Shown: positions 7,517 through 16,321, counted from the stretch's first letter. The stretch is 32,002 bases of DNA from Oscillospiraceae bacterium (GCA_017541825.1 JAFXYJ010000104.1:1-32002), one strand, 5' to 3'. Notes: a model not told the origin generated them from the letters alone. A program made the numbers and translations.

Positions 7517-8521
7517 TCACTCCCGGATCAGATACTGCAGGATCTGCACCGCGTTGCTGGCGGCGCCCTTGCGGATCTGGTCGCCGCAGCACCAGAGTGT
7601 CAGACCGTTGTCGTCGGTCAGATCCCGGCGCACGCGGCCGACCCAGACGAGGTCCTGTCCGCTGGTGTCCAGCGGGGTGGGGTAGCAGCGGCCCTCGTAG
7701 TCCTCGATGAGACGGCAGCCGGGGAAGCTGCGGATGGCCTCGTTGGCCTCGTCCACGGAAACCGCTCGTTCGGTGCGCAGGGTGACGGCGATGGAGTGGG
7801 AGCGCATGACGGGCACGCGCACGCAGGCACAGGTGACCTTGAGCTCGGGCAGGTGGAGGATCTTGCGGCCCTCGTTCTGCATCTTCATCTCCTCGTCGGT
7901 GTAATCGTTGTCGGTCAGCGAGCCGATGAAGGGGATGACGTTGAGCGCGATCTGGTGGGGGAACACCTTGCGCTCGACGGGCTTGCCCTCCGCCAGCGCC
8001 TTCATCTGGTTTTCCAGCTCGATGAGCCCGTTCTGCCCGGCGCCGGAAACGGCCTGGTAGGTGCAGGCCACCATGGTCCGGATCGGGGAGAGCCGGGCGA
8101 TGCCGGCGATGGCCATGGCCGTGATGATCGTGGAGCAGTTGGGGTTGGAAATGATGCCGTGGTTTGCCCTGGCGTCCTCGCCGTTGATCTCGGGCACGAC
8201 CAGCGGCACGTCGGGATCCATGCGGAAGGCGGAGGAGTTGTCGATGAACACCGCGCCGCTCTTGACGATGGCGGGGGCGAACTGCTTCGACTGGTCCTTT
8301 TCCACGGCGCCCAGCACGAAATCCATGCCCGCGAAGGCGTCGTCCTTCGCCTCGCGGATCACGATGTCCTCGCCCTTGAAGCGGATGGTGCTGCCGGCGC
8401 TGCGGGCGCTGGCCAGCGGCAGGAGGGTGTTGACGGGGATATCGTACTCGGCCAGGATATTGAGCATTTCCTGACCCACGGCGCCGGTGGCGCCCAGAAC
8501 TGCGACGTTGTATTTTTTCAT
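7517..8521 (-). CDS. asd: Aspartate-semialdehyde dehydrogenase
   Basis: 334 residues. It reduces aspartyl phosphate to aspartate semialdehyde with NADPH, the branch point for lysine/diaminopimelate, threonine and methionine. The Rossmann motif GATGAVG is at 10-16, the active-site Cys129 is in SNPNCST, and the later RSHSIAV contains the catalytic His. AAGGAG precedes the ATG. It is the third gene of a hom-aspartate kinase-asd unit, 15 bp after the kinase stop. Confidence 0.97.
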   Translation of the reverse strand: MKKYNVAVLGATGAVGQEMLNILAEYDIPVNTLLPLASARSAGSTIRFKGEDIVIREAKDDAFAGMDFVLGAVEKDQSKQFAPAIVKSGAVFIDNSSAFRMDPDVPLVVPEINGEDARANHGIISNPNCSTIITAMAIAGIARLSPIRTMVACTYQAVSGAGQNGLIELENQMKALAEGKPVERKVFPHQIALNVIPFIGSLTDNDYTDEEMKMQNEGRKILHLPELKVTCACVRVPVMRSHSIAVTLRTERAVSVDEANEAIRSFPGCRLIEDYEGRCYPTPLDTSGQDLVWVGRVRRDLTDDNGLTLWCCGDQIRKGAASNAVQILQYLIRE

Positions 8522-8536
8522 GGCTTTGTTCTCCTT

Positions 8537-9850
8537 TCAGCCGGCGAATCCATCATATAGTACGCGGATGGCCTTTTCAAAATCACTGTTGGCTACGCCC
8601 AGGATGATCGAGAGCTCGTCCGCACCCTGGGCGATCGTGCGGATATTCAGACCCTGCTGGCCCAGCGCCTGGAACAGGCGGCCGGAGGTGCCGGGACGGG
8701 AGGTCATCTTGCGGCCGACGGCGGCCACGAGAGCGATGCCGTCCTGGATGTCGACGGAGTCGGGCTGGCAGACCTTCTGGATGTCGGCGATCACGTCATA
8801 GAGGTTGGATTCCAGAGCCGCGGTGGCGATGACCAGCGCGAAGGTGTCCAGACCCATGGTGATATGCTCCACCGCGGCATGATACCGGTCCAGGATCTCC
8901 AGCGCGTCGCGCAGGACCTGCGTGCCGGTGATGTTGCGCTTCATGACGGTGATGATCGTAAAGTTGCGCCGCCCGGCGATGCCGGTGATGGGCCGGTCGT
9001 GCTCGATCTCCTCGGCGACGTTTTCCACGATCATCGTGCCCGGATCCTCGGGGCAGTTGGTGTTGCGGATGTTCAGCGGGATGCCCTTTTCCTTGACCGG
9101 AAGGATGGAGTCCTCGTGGAGCACCGAGGCGCCCATGAAGGCCAGCTCCCGCAGCTCGGCGAAGGTGATCTTCGGGATCGGCCGGGGATCGGCGACGATC
9201 TTCGGGTCGGCCATGAGGATGCCGGACACATCTGTCCAGTTCTCGTAGACGTCCGCGTTCACGGCGGCAGCGGCCAGCGCGCCGGAGATATCGCTGCCGC
9301 CCCGGGCCATGACCTTGATCTTCCCGGTGGGAGAACGGCCGTAGAACCCGGGAATGACGATCCTCTCGTACTTGTCCAGCGCCGCGGCGATGGCTGCGTC
9401 TGACTTCTCCCTGTCGAACTGTCCGTCAAATGTGAAGAAAACGCAGTCCACGGCGTCCACGAAGGTGAAGCCGAGATACTCGGCCAGGAGCTTGGAGGTG
9501 AAATACTCGCCCCGGGAGACCAGCTCGTCCACCGAGGTATCCCGGTTCAGACCGGCGCACAGTGCGTCGAATTCATCCTCGATCCTGTAGCGCAGACCCA
9601 GCTCGTCCCGGATCTCCACAAACCGTTCGCGGATGGTCGCGAGGATCTCGTCTCCGGGCACGCCGTAGGTCAAATGGGCGTGACACAGATACAGAAGGTC
9701 GGTCAGCTTGTGGTCCCGCGGGGACCGTTTGCCCGCCGCGGAAGAGACCACCACCCGTCGGTCGGGGTCGGACAGCACGATGTCGCGTACCTTTTTGAAC
9801 TGGTCGGCGCCTGCCACAGAGGAGCCGCCGAATTTACATACTTTCAGCAT
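8537..9850 (-). CDS. Aspartate kinase
   Basis: 437 residues from MLKVCKFGGSSVAG. It phosphorylates L-aspartate in the first step of the aspartate pathway. The kinase domain shows KFGGSS (6-11), SRGEYFTSKLLAEYLG and ARGGSDISGA. The C-terminal third has two ACT-like repeats for feedback control (NFTIITV and DGIALVAAVGRKM). The start at 9850 is favoured over upstream extensions because GGAGGG lies just before it. Only 4 bp separate it from the hom stop. Which end product inhibits it cannot be read from the sequence. Confidence 0.95.
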   Translation of the reverse strand: MLKVCKFGGSSVAGADQFKKVRDIVLSDPDRRVVVSSAAGKRSPRDHKLTDLLYLCHAHLTYGVPGDEILATIRERFVEIRDELGLRYRIEDEFDALCAGLNRDTSVDELVSRGEYFTSKLLAEYLGFTFVDAVDCVFFTFDGQFDREKSDAAIAAALDKYERIVIPGFYGRSPTGKIKVMARGGSDISGALAAAAVNADVYENWTDVSGILMADPKIVADPRPIPKITFAELRELAFMGASVLHEDSILPVKEKGIPLNIRNTNCPEDPGTMIVENVAEEIEHDRPITGIAGRRNFTIITVMKRNITGTQVLRDALEILDRYHAAVEHITMGLDTFALVIATAALESNLYDVIADIQKVCQPDSVDIQDGIALVAAVGRKMTSRPGTSGRLFQALGQQGLNIRTIAQGADELSIILGVANSDFEKAIRVLYDGFAG

Positions 9851-9854
9851 TTTC

Positions 9855-11000
9855 TTATCCCTCCACCGCCGCAAAGAATAATTCCCGGCCCGCGCGGCGT
9901 TCTTTCCGGGCATACACGTGCATCTGGTGCACGGAGATGGGTTTGGTAATGACGCGGACGGTCTCGCCCTGGCTCAGCAGCCGGTCCACGGGCAGGTCCG
10001 CCGCCCGGTCGGCGCCCAGCCGGACGTAATAGGCGTGGCTCTCACGGTCGTTGTCGGCCTGCACGGCGGCACAGTCCGGGGGGAGCATAGCCCGCTGGCC
10101 GGCCTGGATGCCGCTCAGGTCCCGGAGTACGGACGAGGCGGTGGGATAACGCCCCGCGCCCTGGCCCATGAACACCATCGGTCCGCTGAAACGGCCTTCA
10201 TATCTGGCCATGTTGTAGTTGTCCGTCACGGAGCACTCGGGGGCGGCGGCGCCGAACAGCACCGGCTCCACATAGGCTGCGACCGTGCCGCCCGCGGGCA
10301 CGCCCCGGGCGATCAGGCGGCAGGTGAGCCCCCGGCTCTGAAAATCGGCCACATCCCGGGCGGAGAGGTGGTCGATGCCCTCGCAGTCCAGCCCGCCCTC
10401 CGGCAGCAGACCGTAGGCCACCGCGCAGGCCAGGGCGATCTTCCTGGCCGCGTCCATGCCGGTCACGTCGGCGGTGGGATCCGCCTCGGCGTAGCCCAGC
10501 GTCTGGGCCTCCCGGAGAGCGCTGTCGTAGTTCATGCCCCGGGTCTGCATGGCGTGGAGCATATAATTGGTCGTGCCGTTTAGGATACCGGACACAGAGC
10601 GGATCTCATCGGTCTTTACGGCCAGAGCGAGATTGTGCAGCAGCGGAACGCCGCCGCCGCAGGCAGCCCCGAAAAGAAAAGCGGCGCCGCTCTGCCGCGC
10701 CTCGGCGGCCAGCTCGAGCCCGCGCACGGCCACCAGTGCCTTGTTGGCGGTGACAAAGTGCCGCCCGGAGCGCAGCGTTTCCCGGGCGTAGGTGAAGGCC
10801 GGCTCGACGCCGCCCATGACCTCCACCACGGCTCCGACGCCCGGATCGTCGAGGATCTCCTGCAGCGAGGTCACCTGGAAGGGTTCTTTCTTTTTTCCTT
10901 CCCGCACGAGGACCGGACCGGGCTCCAGCCCGGGCGAGGCCTCCAGCATGCGGTACACACCGAAACCGATCGTTCCGAATCCCAAAACCGCAACTTTCAT
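9855..11000 (-). CDS. hom: Homoserine dehydrogenase
   Basis: 381 residues from MKVAVLGFG. It reduces aspartate semialdehyde to homoserine, leading to threonine and methionine. Visible are the nucleotide motif GFGTIG (7-12), TANKALV (84-90), NGTTNYML (141-148) and the substrate/catalytic block EADPTADVTGMDAARK ending at Lys187. The C-terminal region after the catalytic domain is short and ends with a weak ACT-like segment (ETVRVITKPISVHQMHVY). Feedback control may therefore differ from longer enzymes of about 430 residues. AGGAAG lies upstream of the chosen ATG. It is the first gene of the operon. Confidence 0.94.
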   Translation of the reverse strand: MKVAVLGFGTIGFGVYRMLEASPGLEPGPVLVREGKKKEPFQVTSLQEILDDPGVGAVVEVMGGVEPAFTYARETLRSGRHFVTANKALVAVRGLELAAEARQSGAAFLFGAACGGGVPLLHNLALAVKTDEIRSVSGILNGTTNYMLHAMQTRGMNYDSALREAQTLGYAEADPTADVTGMDAARKIALACAVAYGLLPEGGLDCEGIDHLSARDVADFQSRGLTCRLIARGVPAGGTVAAYVEPVLFGAAAPECSVTDNYNMARYEGRFSGPMVFMGQGAGRYPTASSVLRDLSGIQAGQRAMLPPDCAAVQADNDRESHAYYVRLGADRAADLPVDRLLSQGETVRVITKPISVHQMHVYARKERRAGRELFFAAVEG

Positions 11001-11070
11001 CCCATTGATACTTCCTGTTGAATGTCCGTCACACACGGACAAATGTTTTTAACTGGCAGAATACTAACAG

Positions 11071-11105
11071 AAAACCGGGGAAAAAGCAAGCCTTTCCCCG
11101 GTTTT
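11071..11105 (-). terminator. Intrinsic terminator between rsmE and hom
   Basis: A perfect 13-bp stem AAAACCGGGGAAA/TTTCCCCGGTTTT (11071-11083, 11093-11105) with T-runs on both sides. On the minus strand it would end the rsmE transcript before hom. No leader peptide or known riboswitch was recognised, so it is read as a plain terminator, though attenuation of hom cannot be excluded. Confidence 0.75.
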
Positions 11106-11219
11106 TGTGTGATCGTACAAAAAGCGCGCGCCCGCCGCTTTCAACAGCATGCATTATGGCGCAAAAGGAGATCATGCGCAGTCGTTCGGACCGGCAGACG
11201 CGATCCTCTGCGCGTCGTG

Positions 11220-11954
11220 TCACATGTTCCCCGTGGCGTACATGATCGCGGAGAGCGCGGCCACCGGGGCCGTCTCGCAGCGGTAGATGCGCGGTCCCAT
11301 GGAGCACAGCCGCAGCCCCATCATGGCCGCCAGCTCCGCTTCAAAGGACTCAAAGCCGCCCTCGGGGCCGGTGATGACCGCGAGTGAGCCGACGCTGCCT
11401 GCCGACTCGAGAGCTTCCCGCAGCGTCTGCCTCTCGCCGGTCTCGTACATGAAAAGCCCGAGCCCGGTCTCCCCGGCCTTGTTGAAGGCGGCGCCGATAT
11501 CGTCCAGCAGACCGACGGCGGGGACGATGCCCCGGCCGGACTGCTTGGCGGCCTCCTCGGCAATGCGCTGCCAGCGGGCGATCTTTTTTTCCCGGTCGGA
11601 GGGCATCCGGGCGATACAGCGGCTGCTGATGAAAAACCAGATCTCCGCGGCGCCGGATTCCGTGCATTTCTGCACGATGGCGTCCGCCTTGTCCCCCTTC
11701 GGGAGGCCGCACAATACGACGGTACGTACGGAGGGTTCGCTCACACAGGGAACGGTCTCCACGATCTCGGCTTCGACCTGCTCGGGAGTGATCCTGGTGA
11801 CGGTGCAGTGGTAGTCCTTCCCGCGCCCGTCGCAGACGATCATATGTTCTCCGACGCGAAGACGGAGCACCTTCGCATGGGCGGCGTCCTCACCGACGAT
11901 GAATGCGGTGCCTCCGGCGATGGAGCTGCCGCCGGTGAGAAAGAATCTGGGCAT
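11220..11954 (-). CDS. rsmE: 16S rRNA (uracil1498-N3)-methyltransferase RsmE
   Basis: 244 residues. A SPOUT-class enzyme that methylates U1498 in the decoding region of 16S rRNA with S-adenosylmethionine. An N-terminal PUA-like domain (MPRFFL to about residue 70) precedes the knotted domain. That domain has GLPKGDKADAIVQKCTE, the knot motif ITGPEGGF (about 194-201) and YRCETAPVAAL, where many homologues read LRTETA. The start at 11954 follows GGGGGA; an upstream ATG at 11978 has no ribosome site. prmA and dnaJ, common neighbours, are absent. Confidence 0.93.
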   Translation of the reverse strand: MPRFFLTGGSSIAGGTAFIVGEDAAHAKVLRLRVGEHMIVCDGRGKDYHCTVTRITPEQVEAEIVETVPCVSEPSVRTVVLCGLPKGDKADAIVQKCTESGAAEIWFFISSRCIARMPSDREKKIARWQRIAEEAAKQSGRGIVPAVGLLDDIGAAFNKAGETGLGLFMYETGERQTLREALESAGSVGSLAVITGPEGGFESFEAELAAMMGLRLCSMGPRIYRCETAPVAALSAIMYATGNM

Positions 11955-11998
11955 AGTTATGCATCCCCCAATTGACATCTTAGTTATATATTATATAT

Positions 11999-12027
11999 AT
12001 TATTACATAAGCTGCCATACTTTTCAA
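11999..12027 (-). promoter_or_regulatory. Probable promoter of rsmE
   Basis: Minus-strand -35 TTGAAA (12027-12022) and -10 AATAAT (12004-11999) are 17 bp apart, inside a very AT-rich TATATA tract. Several overlapping -10-like hexamers exist, so the exact one is uncertain. Confidence 0.5.
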
Positions 12028-12135
12028 GAGGCGGATACACAAGCGGATCCGGGATGTTCGATCCCGGTGAGGAGACGGAAAACTGCCGGTTCTGTCCGAG
12101 ATTCAAGGACTCTGTATTGCTTTGAAAAGATACCG

Positions 12136-12164
12136 TTAACAAAACCGTGAGAATATGTTACAAT
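12136..12164 (+). promoter_or_regulatory. Promoter of the glycosyltransferase/CotH unit
   Basis: -35 TTAACA (12136-12141) and -10 TACAAT (12159-12164) with a 17-bp spacer. The TG at 12156-12157 gives an extended -10-like context. It lies 65 bp before the glycosyltransferase start. Confidence 0.7.
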
Positions 12165-12228
12165 AAGTTGGATATATACATCTGTTTTGCGATTTGCGCG
12201 ATCGATTTCCCAGAGAGGAGAAAAAGCC

Positions 12229-13221
12229 ATGCCTGTTCAAATGCCGATGATATCTGTCATTGTTCCTGTCTACAACGCCGGGACCAGTCTGGACGCGTGT
12301 CTTGAAAGCATTGTCGGTCAGTCCTTTCAGGATATCGAGATTCTGCTGATCGACGACGGATCCACGGACGGCTCGGCGGAACGATGCAGCCAGTGGGCGC
12401 AAAAAGATCCCCGGATTCGGGTGCTGCACCGGGAAAACGGAGGCGTTTCTGCTGCGAGGAATACAGGCCTCTCGGTAATGCGAGGCAGCTTTTTCGGTTT
12501 TGTGGACGCTGACGATACTATACATCCGGACATGTTTCTCCGGCTATACACGCTGATCAAAGAAACGCAGACAGATCTGGCTGTCTGCCAATACTTGACC
12601 GAGGAACAGCGCCCCAAACGGATAGCAAAAATGAAGAAAGTTTATCGGGCTTTCGGTACGCAGGTGATCGACTCGATTGACGCGATTCGCTATTTTCTGA
12701 AAAGCGAGCAGATCATCGGGTCTGTCGTATGGAACAAGCTCTACCGTTCGACGCTGCTTGAGCTGGTCACTTTTCCGGAAGGTGTCGTATATGAGGACAA
12801 CGAGGTCACTCTGCGAGTTCTGATGTCGGTGCCAAAGATCGCCGTGACCGGCGAAATCATGTATTATAAAACGAAAAGAGCAGAGAGCATCACCCACACG
12901 AACCATATAAAAAATCTCAGTGACCGTATTCGAAGTGTAGAACTGATCGAAAAGACGGTCAGGGAACACTATTCCGGTCAGACATCCCTGATCAGAGAAT
13001 TGAACCAGCGAACAATTGCAACAGAGGTCAAGATATGGATGAGCCTTGAAAGACACCACGAGCCGGGGAGCCGGGCAATCTCGGATCAGGTTCGTGGCCT
13101 GCTGGTTTCTCGATGGTACAGATTTCCTTTCTACAGGGTAAATAAGTACAAGACTATATGCAAGCTGCTGCTGATTCTGACGGTACCGCGCCTGTTCAGC
13201 CGTTATTATCTGAACCGATAG
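12229..13221 (+). CDS. Family 2 glycosyltransferase
   Basis: 330 residues. GT-A fold, inverting transferase of the kind used for exopolysaccharide, teichoic acid or glycoprotein sugars. The N-terminus ISVIVPVYNAG (8-18), IDDGSTDGS (41-49), ENGGVSAARNTG (69-80) and the metal-binding DAD in FVDADD (91-96) are all present. The C-terminal third is variable and ends in a basic, hydrophobic stretch that may contact the membrane. GAGAGGAG is 9 nt upstream of the ATG. Codon third positions are more A/T-rich than in the flanking housekeeping genes, which fits horizontal acquisition. The sugar and acceptor are unknown. The CotH-domain gene follows on the same strand. Confidence 0.9.
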   Translation: MPVQMPMISVIVPVYNAGTSLDACLESIVGQSFQDIEILLIDDGSTDGSAERCSQWAQKDPRIRVLHRENGGVSAARNTGLSVMRGSFFGFVDADDTIHPDMFLRLYTLIKETQTDLAVCQYLTEEQRPKRIAKMKKVYRAFGTQVIDSIDAIRYFLKSEQIIGSVVWNKLYRSTLLELVTFPEGVVYEDNEVTLRVLMSVPKIAVTGEIMYYKTKRAESITHTNHIKNLSDRIRSVELIEKTVREHYSGQTSLIRELNQRTIATEVKIWMSLERHHEPGSRAISDQVRGLLVSRWYRFPFYRVNKYKTICKLLLILTVPRLFSRYYLNR

Positions 13222-13327
13222 ACAGCGATCGTCTTACATGCAGACCGCGGCACGCGCAAACCGGCCGCCTGCACAGTCCCCACATGACAGCAAACCCGGC
13301 AGTATTCCAAGGAAAGGAGGCATCCAT

Positions 13328-15130
13328 GTGAACCGGCAGTCAGCACCGCGTCGGATAAAAGTCTCTGTCCCCACAGTTTTCAGTGCGGTTTTGTTTATAG
13401 TCGCCTTGACTTGTGGGTGCGCCACAAATGGAAATCTTAGCGGCAATGATGCGGCGGAGTCTTTTCAGGGCAATTCGGCAACAGGCGCCGATTTGCCGAC
13501 AGTCACAATCGGGGAAGAATACACGGAGAAAAACAGCGGGAAAGTCACCGGTGTAACTTTATCGTGTGACGGGCAATACCCGATCGTCTACACCACGGAT
13601 GGGAGCGATCCGATTCCATCTTCTTCCCGATATCGGGCTCCGCTGCGGCTTGTGCATGTGAAGCCGTTTCTGTCCACGCCGCGGATCGCACGCACGACGA
13701 TGCTCGACTGCTACAGCATGCAGTCGGAGGGGTTTCCGTTGGCAGTCATCCTCAAAGCGGCGGTGCTTATGCCGGACGGGACCATCGGACCGATCAAAGC
13801 GCGTACTTTTTTCCCCGGGATTGATCTTGCCTCCCTGTTTCCGGGGACGGCCGTTGTCTCGATCATCACCGCGCCGGAGAACCTGCTGGACTATGAGACC
13901 GGGATCATGTGCAGGGGGAGGATCTATGACGAGTGGGTGGAGACAGAGGAATCCGTATCGATACTGCAAAACCATGAATACTGGCACGTCAGAGCCAATT
14001 ACATGGAGAGCGGATCCGCATGGGAACGACTTGCCTCAATTGAGATTTTTGAATATGGAGAAGAAAAACCGTCAGTGTCGGAAAACTGCGGGATCAGGAT
14101 ACATGGGGCAGCTTCAAGACAATACGCACAGAAGGGATTCAACGTGTATTTCCGTGAGGCTTACGGAAAAAAGCGGCTGGATTACAGAGTGATCCCCGAG
14201 GCCACGGATCAGACAGGCTTCGCTGAGATCAGCACCTATAAATCATTTTCACTGGATAACGGCGGCAATGGCACAGAGCTGCTCAAATACAGAGATCCGC
14301 TGCTCCACACACTTGCCGCGATGACGGGGCTGCGTGTAAGCACCTATGCCTCGAGGCCGGCTGTATTATTCCTGAATGGCGAGTACTGGGGAGTCTATTT
14401 ACTTCAGGAAAAGTACTCAGGACAGTTTTTTGCAGATCATTACGGCGTTGAAAAAGGTAATCTCATCGTCTTCAAGGAAGGGAAGCTTGATGAGGGCACC
14501 GAGGAAGACGTCGCATATTACGGGGAGTATCTGCGCTTTGCGGGGAAAGATATGACTGATCCTCAGGTGTGGGAGGCATTTGAACAATGCGTGGATGTCT
14601 CCTCCATGGTGGATTATTACGCTTATGAGATCTTCATTGGGAATGCAGACTGGTTTGAGAACAAAAACACCTCTATGTGGAGGGTGCGTGTCCCGGAGAA
14701 CACGAATGAATGGGATGACGGCCGTTGGAGGTTCAATCTGTATGACCTGGAGTTTTCCGCAGGGATCTACAGTCACGAGCTGACAAAGCCGGACCATGAC
14801 AGCTTCGCGGTTGCGAAAGACATGCATACGGTATTCTGCGCCGCTCTTCGGAATGATACTTTCCGGAAAATGCTGACGGAAAGACTGACATGGCTGTGTA
14901 CGGCACTGTCCTACGATGTGGTCTCTGCCCAGATTGACCGGTATGATGAAGAATATCTTCCGCTTGCAGCGCTCAACGCCAGTCGTTTCAATCTTAAATA
15001 CAAGGTGGAAAGCAGCGAATACGGCGAGATGACCAAAGATGAATACAATCTCCGCAGATTCTTTGAAAACCGGGGAGATTTTATCCTCAATAGAATCATC
15101 CCGGAGATTGAGGCAGCAGGGCAGGACTGA
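13328..15130 (+). CDS. CotH-domain lipoprotein (CotH kinase family)
   Basis: 600 residues from a GTG start preceded by AAAGGAGG. An N-terminal basic segment and hydrophobic core lead to LTCGC (Cys29, Cys31), a slightly non-standard lipobox, so an exported lipoprotein is likely. Residues about 57-190 contain a chitobiase/Fn3-associated motif PIVYTTDGSDP (85-95). The CotH domain follows: GIRIHGAASRQYAQKGFNVYF, LNGEYWGVYLLQEKYS (Glu361, Lys362), GNADWFENKN (Asp441, Asn445) and LYDLEF (Asp473, Glu475). Bacillus CotH phosphorylates spore coat proteins on Ser; here DLE replaces the usual DxD in the last motif. Target and localisation are inferred only. GC is lower than in neighbouring operons. Confidence 0.85.
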   Translation: MNRQSAPRRIKVSVPTVFSAVLFIVALTCGCATNGNLSGNDAAESFQGNSATGADLPTVTIGEEYTEKNSGKVTGVTLSCDGQYPIVYTTDGSDPIPSSSRYRAPLRLVHVKPFLSTPRIARTTMLDCYSMQSEGFPLAVILKAAVLMPDGTIGPIKARTFFPGIDLASLFPGTAVVSIITAPENLLDYETGIMCRGRIYDEWVETEESVSILQNHEYWHVRANYMESGSAWERLASIEIFEYGEEKPSVSENCGIRIHGAASRQYAQKGFNVYFREAYGKKRLDYRVIPEATDQTGFAEISTYKSFSLDNGGNGTELLKYRDPLLHTLAAMTGLRVSTYASRPAVLFLNGEYWGVYLLQEKYSGQFFADHYGVEKGNLIVFKEGKLDEGTEEDVAYYGEYLRFAGKDMTDPQVWEAFEQCVDVSSMVDYYAYEIFIGNADWFENKNTSMWRVRVPENTNEWDDGRWRFNLYDLEFSAGIYSHELTKPDHDSFAVAKDMHTVFCAALRNDTFRKMLTERLTWLCTALSYDVVSAQIDRYDEEYLPLAALNASRFNLKYKVESSEYGEMTKDEYNLRRFFENRGDFILNRIIPEIEAAGQD

Positions 15131-15204
15131 ACAAAGACAAACCACCCGGACAAGCCTGGCATCATACCGGCTGAATCTTGCTGCTTTGTGATAGGAACGA
15201 AATA

Positions 15205-15237
15205 CAATACCCGGCCTCATCTTGAGGCCGGGTATTG
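15205..15237 (+). terminator. Strong hairpin after the CotH gene
   Basis: A perfect 15-bp stem (15205-15219 with 15223-15237, loop TCT) about 75 nt after the stop. No T-tract follows on the plus strand. A second small hairpin (15240-15246 with 15253-15259) lies immediately after. It is most likely a terminator or mRNA 3' stabiliser. Confidence 0.55.
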
Positions 15238-15411
15238 TCTCCCCAAAACGCCTTGGGGATCAGGGAGTTGTGCCGCGGTTTTCAGAGGCGGAAATAAAAG
15301 CGTTGCCGTATAGCAAAAGGCAAAAACCCCGGAGGATACAGATTCAGCGGAGGCGTCGGGGCCGCGCAGGATTATACTCGTCGAAGTGTATTAGAAAAAA
15401 CGGGAGAGAGA

Positions 15412-15570
15412 ATAAAAAAGAGCATCCGTATTCTTGGCGGGATGGGACCGGCGGCCACCGTGGATCTGTTCGACATGGGCCGGACTTCCCTCAACGCGGT
15501 GGGCGGTGCCTACTGCGCCGTTTGTGTCAACAATTGGATCGGCGGAGGAAAGCCCATCAGGAAGAAATAA
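15412..15570 (+). pseudogene. Chimeric remnant: aspartate racemase start joined to dicarboxylate symporter end
   Basis: The frame ending at TAA (15568-15570) reads SIRILGGMGPAATVDLF and then directly DMGRTSLNAVGGAYCAVCV. The first part matches the N-terminal signature of the aspartate/glutamate racemase family (ILGGMGPAATVDLF). The second part matches the C-terminal end of DAACS-family dicarboxylate/amino acid:cation symporters (the RTxxNVxGDA region). Neither half is functional alone at about 50 residues. No ATG is present: an ATA stands where the start would be, after GGGAGAGAG. It is read as the scar of a deletion that joined two genes, possibly at a shared DLFD stretch. 15131-15411 otherwise holds only hairpins and no convincing gene. 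Confidence 0.65.
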
Positions 15571-15587
15571 TAAAACGAACCGCGCGC

Positions 15588-15623
15588 AAAAACATCCACC
15601 CCTTCGACGGACGGATGTTTTTT
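15588..15623 (+). terminator. Intrinsic terminator after the chimeric remnant
   Basis: The 10-bp stem AAAAACATCC/GGATGTTTTT (15588-15597, 15613-15622) runs straight into a T-tract and sits 18 bp after the remnant's stop. It is probably the original terminator of the symporter gene. Confidence 0.8.
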
Positions 15624-15686
15624 GCGGCCGCTGTCTCGTAACAACCGGGACACGGCGGGGAATAGAATGGTCCGGAGGTGAAGACC

Positions 15687-16175
15687 ATGGACAATGTGGA
15701 TACAAAACGGATGGAGCGGGTCCTGCAGAGGCTTTATCCGCCGGACCGTCCGCCGGAGCGGGAACAACGCCGCGGTCCGCCGACCGCCTGCATCCTCCTC
15801 TCCCGGGAGGAGCGGCTCCGGCAGCTGACGCGGGTGCTGATGGGGCGCAGCGGCGAATGCCGACGGGCGCTGCAGCCGCTGCTGCGACAAAGCGGGGTAC
15901 GCGCCGGACATCTTCGGCCGGACTGCTATCTGGACCGCGGCCGGCCGGGCAGGGACCGCCCGCCGCGAAGGCTGCCGGGCGTCCTGTCCGGACTGCGGGA
16001 GCTCTACCGAATGCTGGAAGGACTCGCGGAGGAGTATGAAAAAGCCGCCGCGGAAATGCCGCGGCGGTTTGGGTACTGTGAGAGCTTCGCGCGTGAATGC
16101 CGGAACGGCACGGAGACCGTTCACCGGCTGCTGCGCCGCGCGATGGGGGAGGAAAACCGTACTGACGCCGGATAA
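15687..16175 (+). CDS. Hypothetical Arg-rich helical protein
   Basis: 162 residues, not recognised. The start ATG follows GGAGG by 8 nt, which supports real translation. The sequence is Arg- and Leu-rich and looks all-helical, with a proline/glycine-rich middle (about 90-100). The segment ELYRMLEGLAEEYEKAAAEM resembles a helix of ferritin-like or rubrerythrin-like folds, but the full set of metal ligands cannot be matched. It has no membrane segment or signal peptide. It stands alone between the accessory patch and the convergent end of the long translation operon. High GC makes chance open frames common here, so the ribosome site is the main support. Confidence 0.55.
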   Translation: MDNVDTKRMERVLQRLYPPDRPPEREQRRGPPTACILLSREERLRQLTRVLMGRSGECRRALQPLLRQSGVRAGHLRPDCYLDRGRPGRDRPPRRLPGVLSGLRELYRMLEGLAEEYEKAAAEMPRRFGYCESFARECRNGTETVHRLLRRAMGEENRTDAG

Positions 16176-16321
16176 AAGGCGATACAGGGTTTCCGGGACG
16201 GGACTGCGTCGGGCGAGGCGGCATCAGAGCTTGAGGGGACGAGATGGTCGATGCTGCCGGCGACGCGCCTCGCAGGCTCCGACCGGCGCGCAGGAAGGGT
16301 TTTCCGGGGCGTCACTGTCCG

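Noticed and set aside
11106-11219. Possible small gene or leader peptide for hom
   Set aside because: It lies upstream of a terminator and shows no ribosome site plus start followed by Thr, Ile or Met-rich codons on the minus strand.
11979-12006. TATATA-rich tract as a possible replication origin or attachment site
   Set aside because: No repeated boxes, direct repeats or integrase gene nearby; it is explained as part of the rsmE promoter region.
12045-12067. tRNA T-arm-like stem (CCGGGAT, loop GTTCG, ATCCCGG) before the glycosyltransferase gene
   Set aside because: The loop does not fit TTCRANT, and no acceptor, D or anticodon arms could be found around it.
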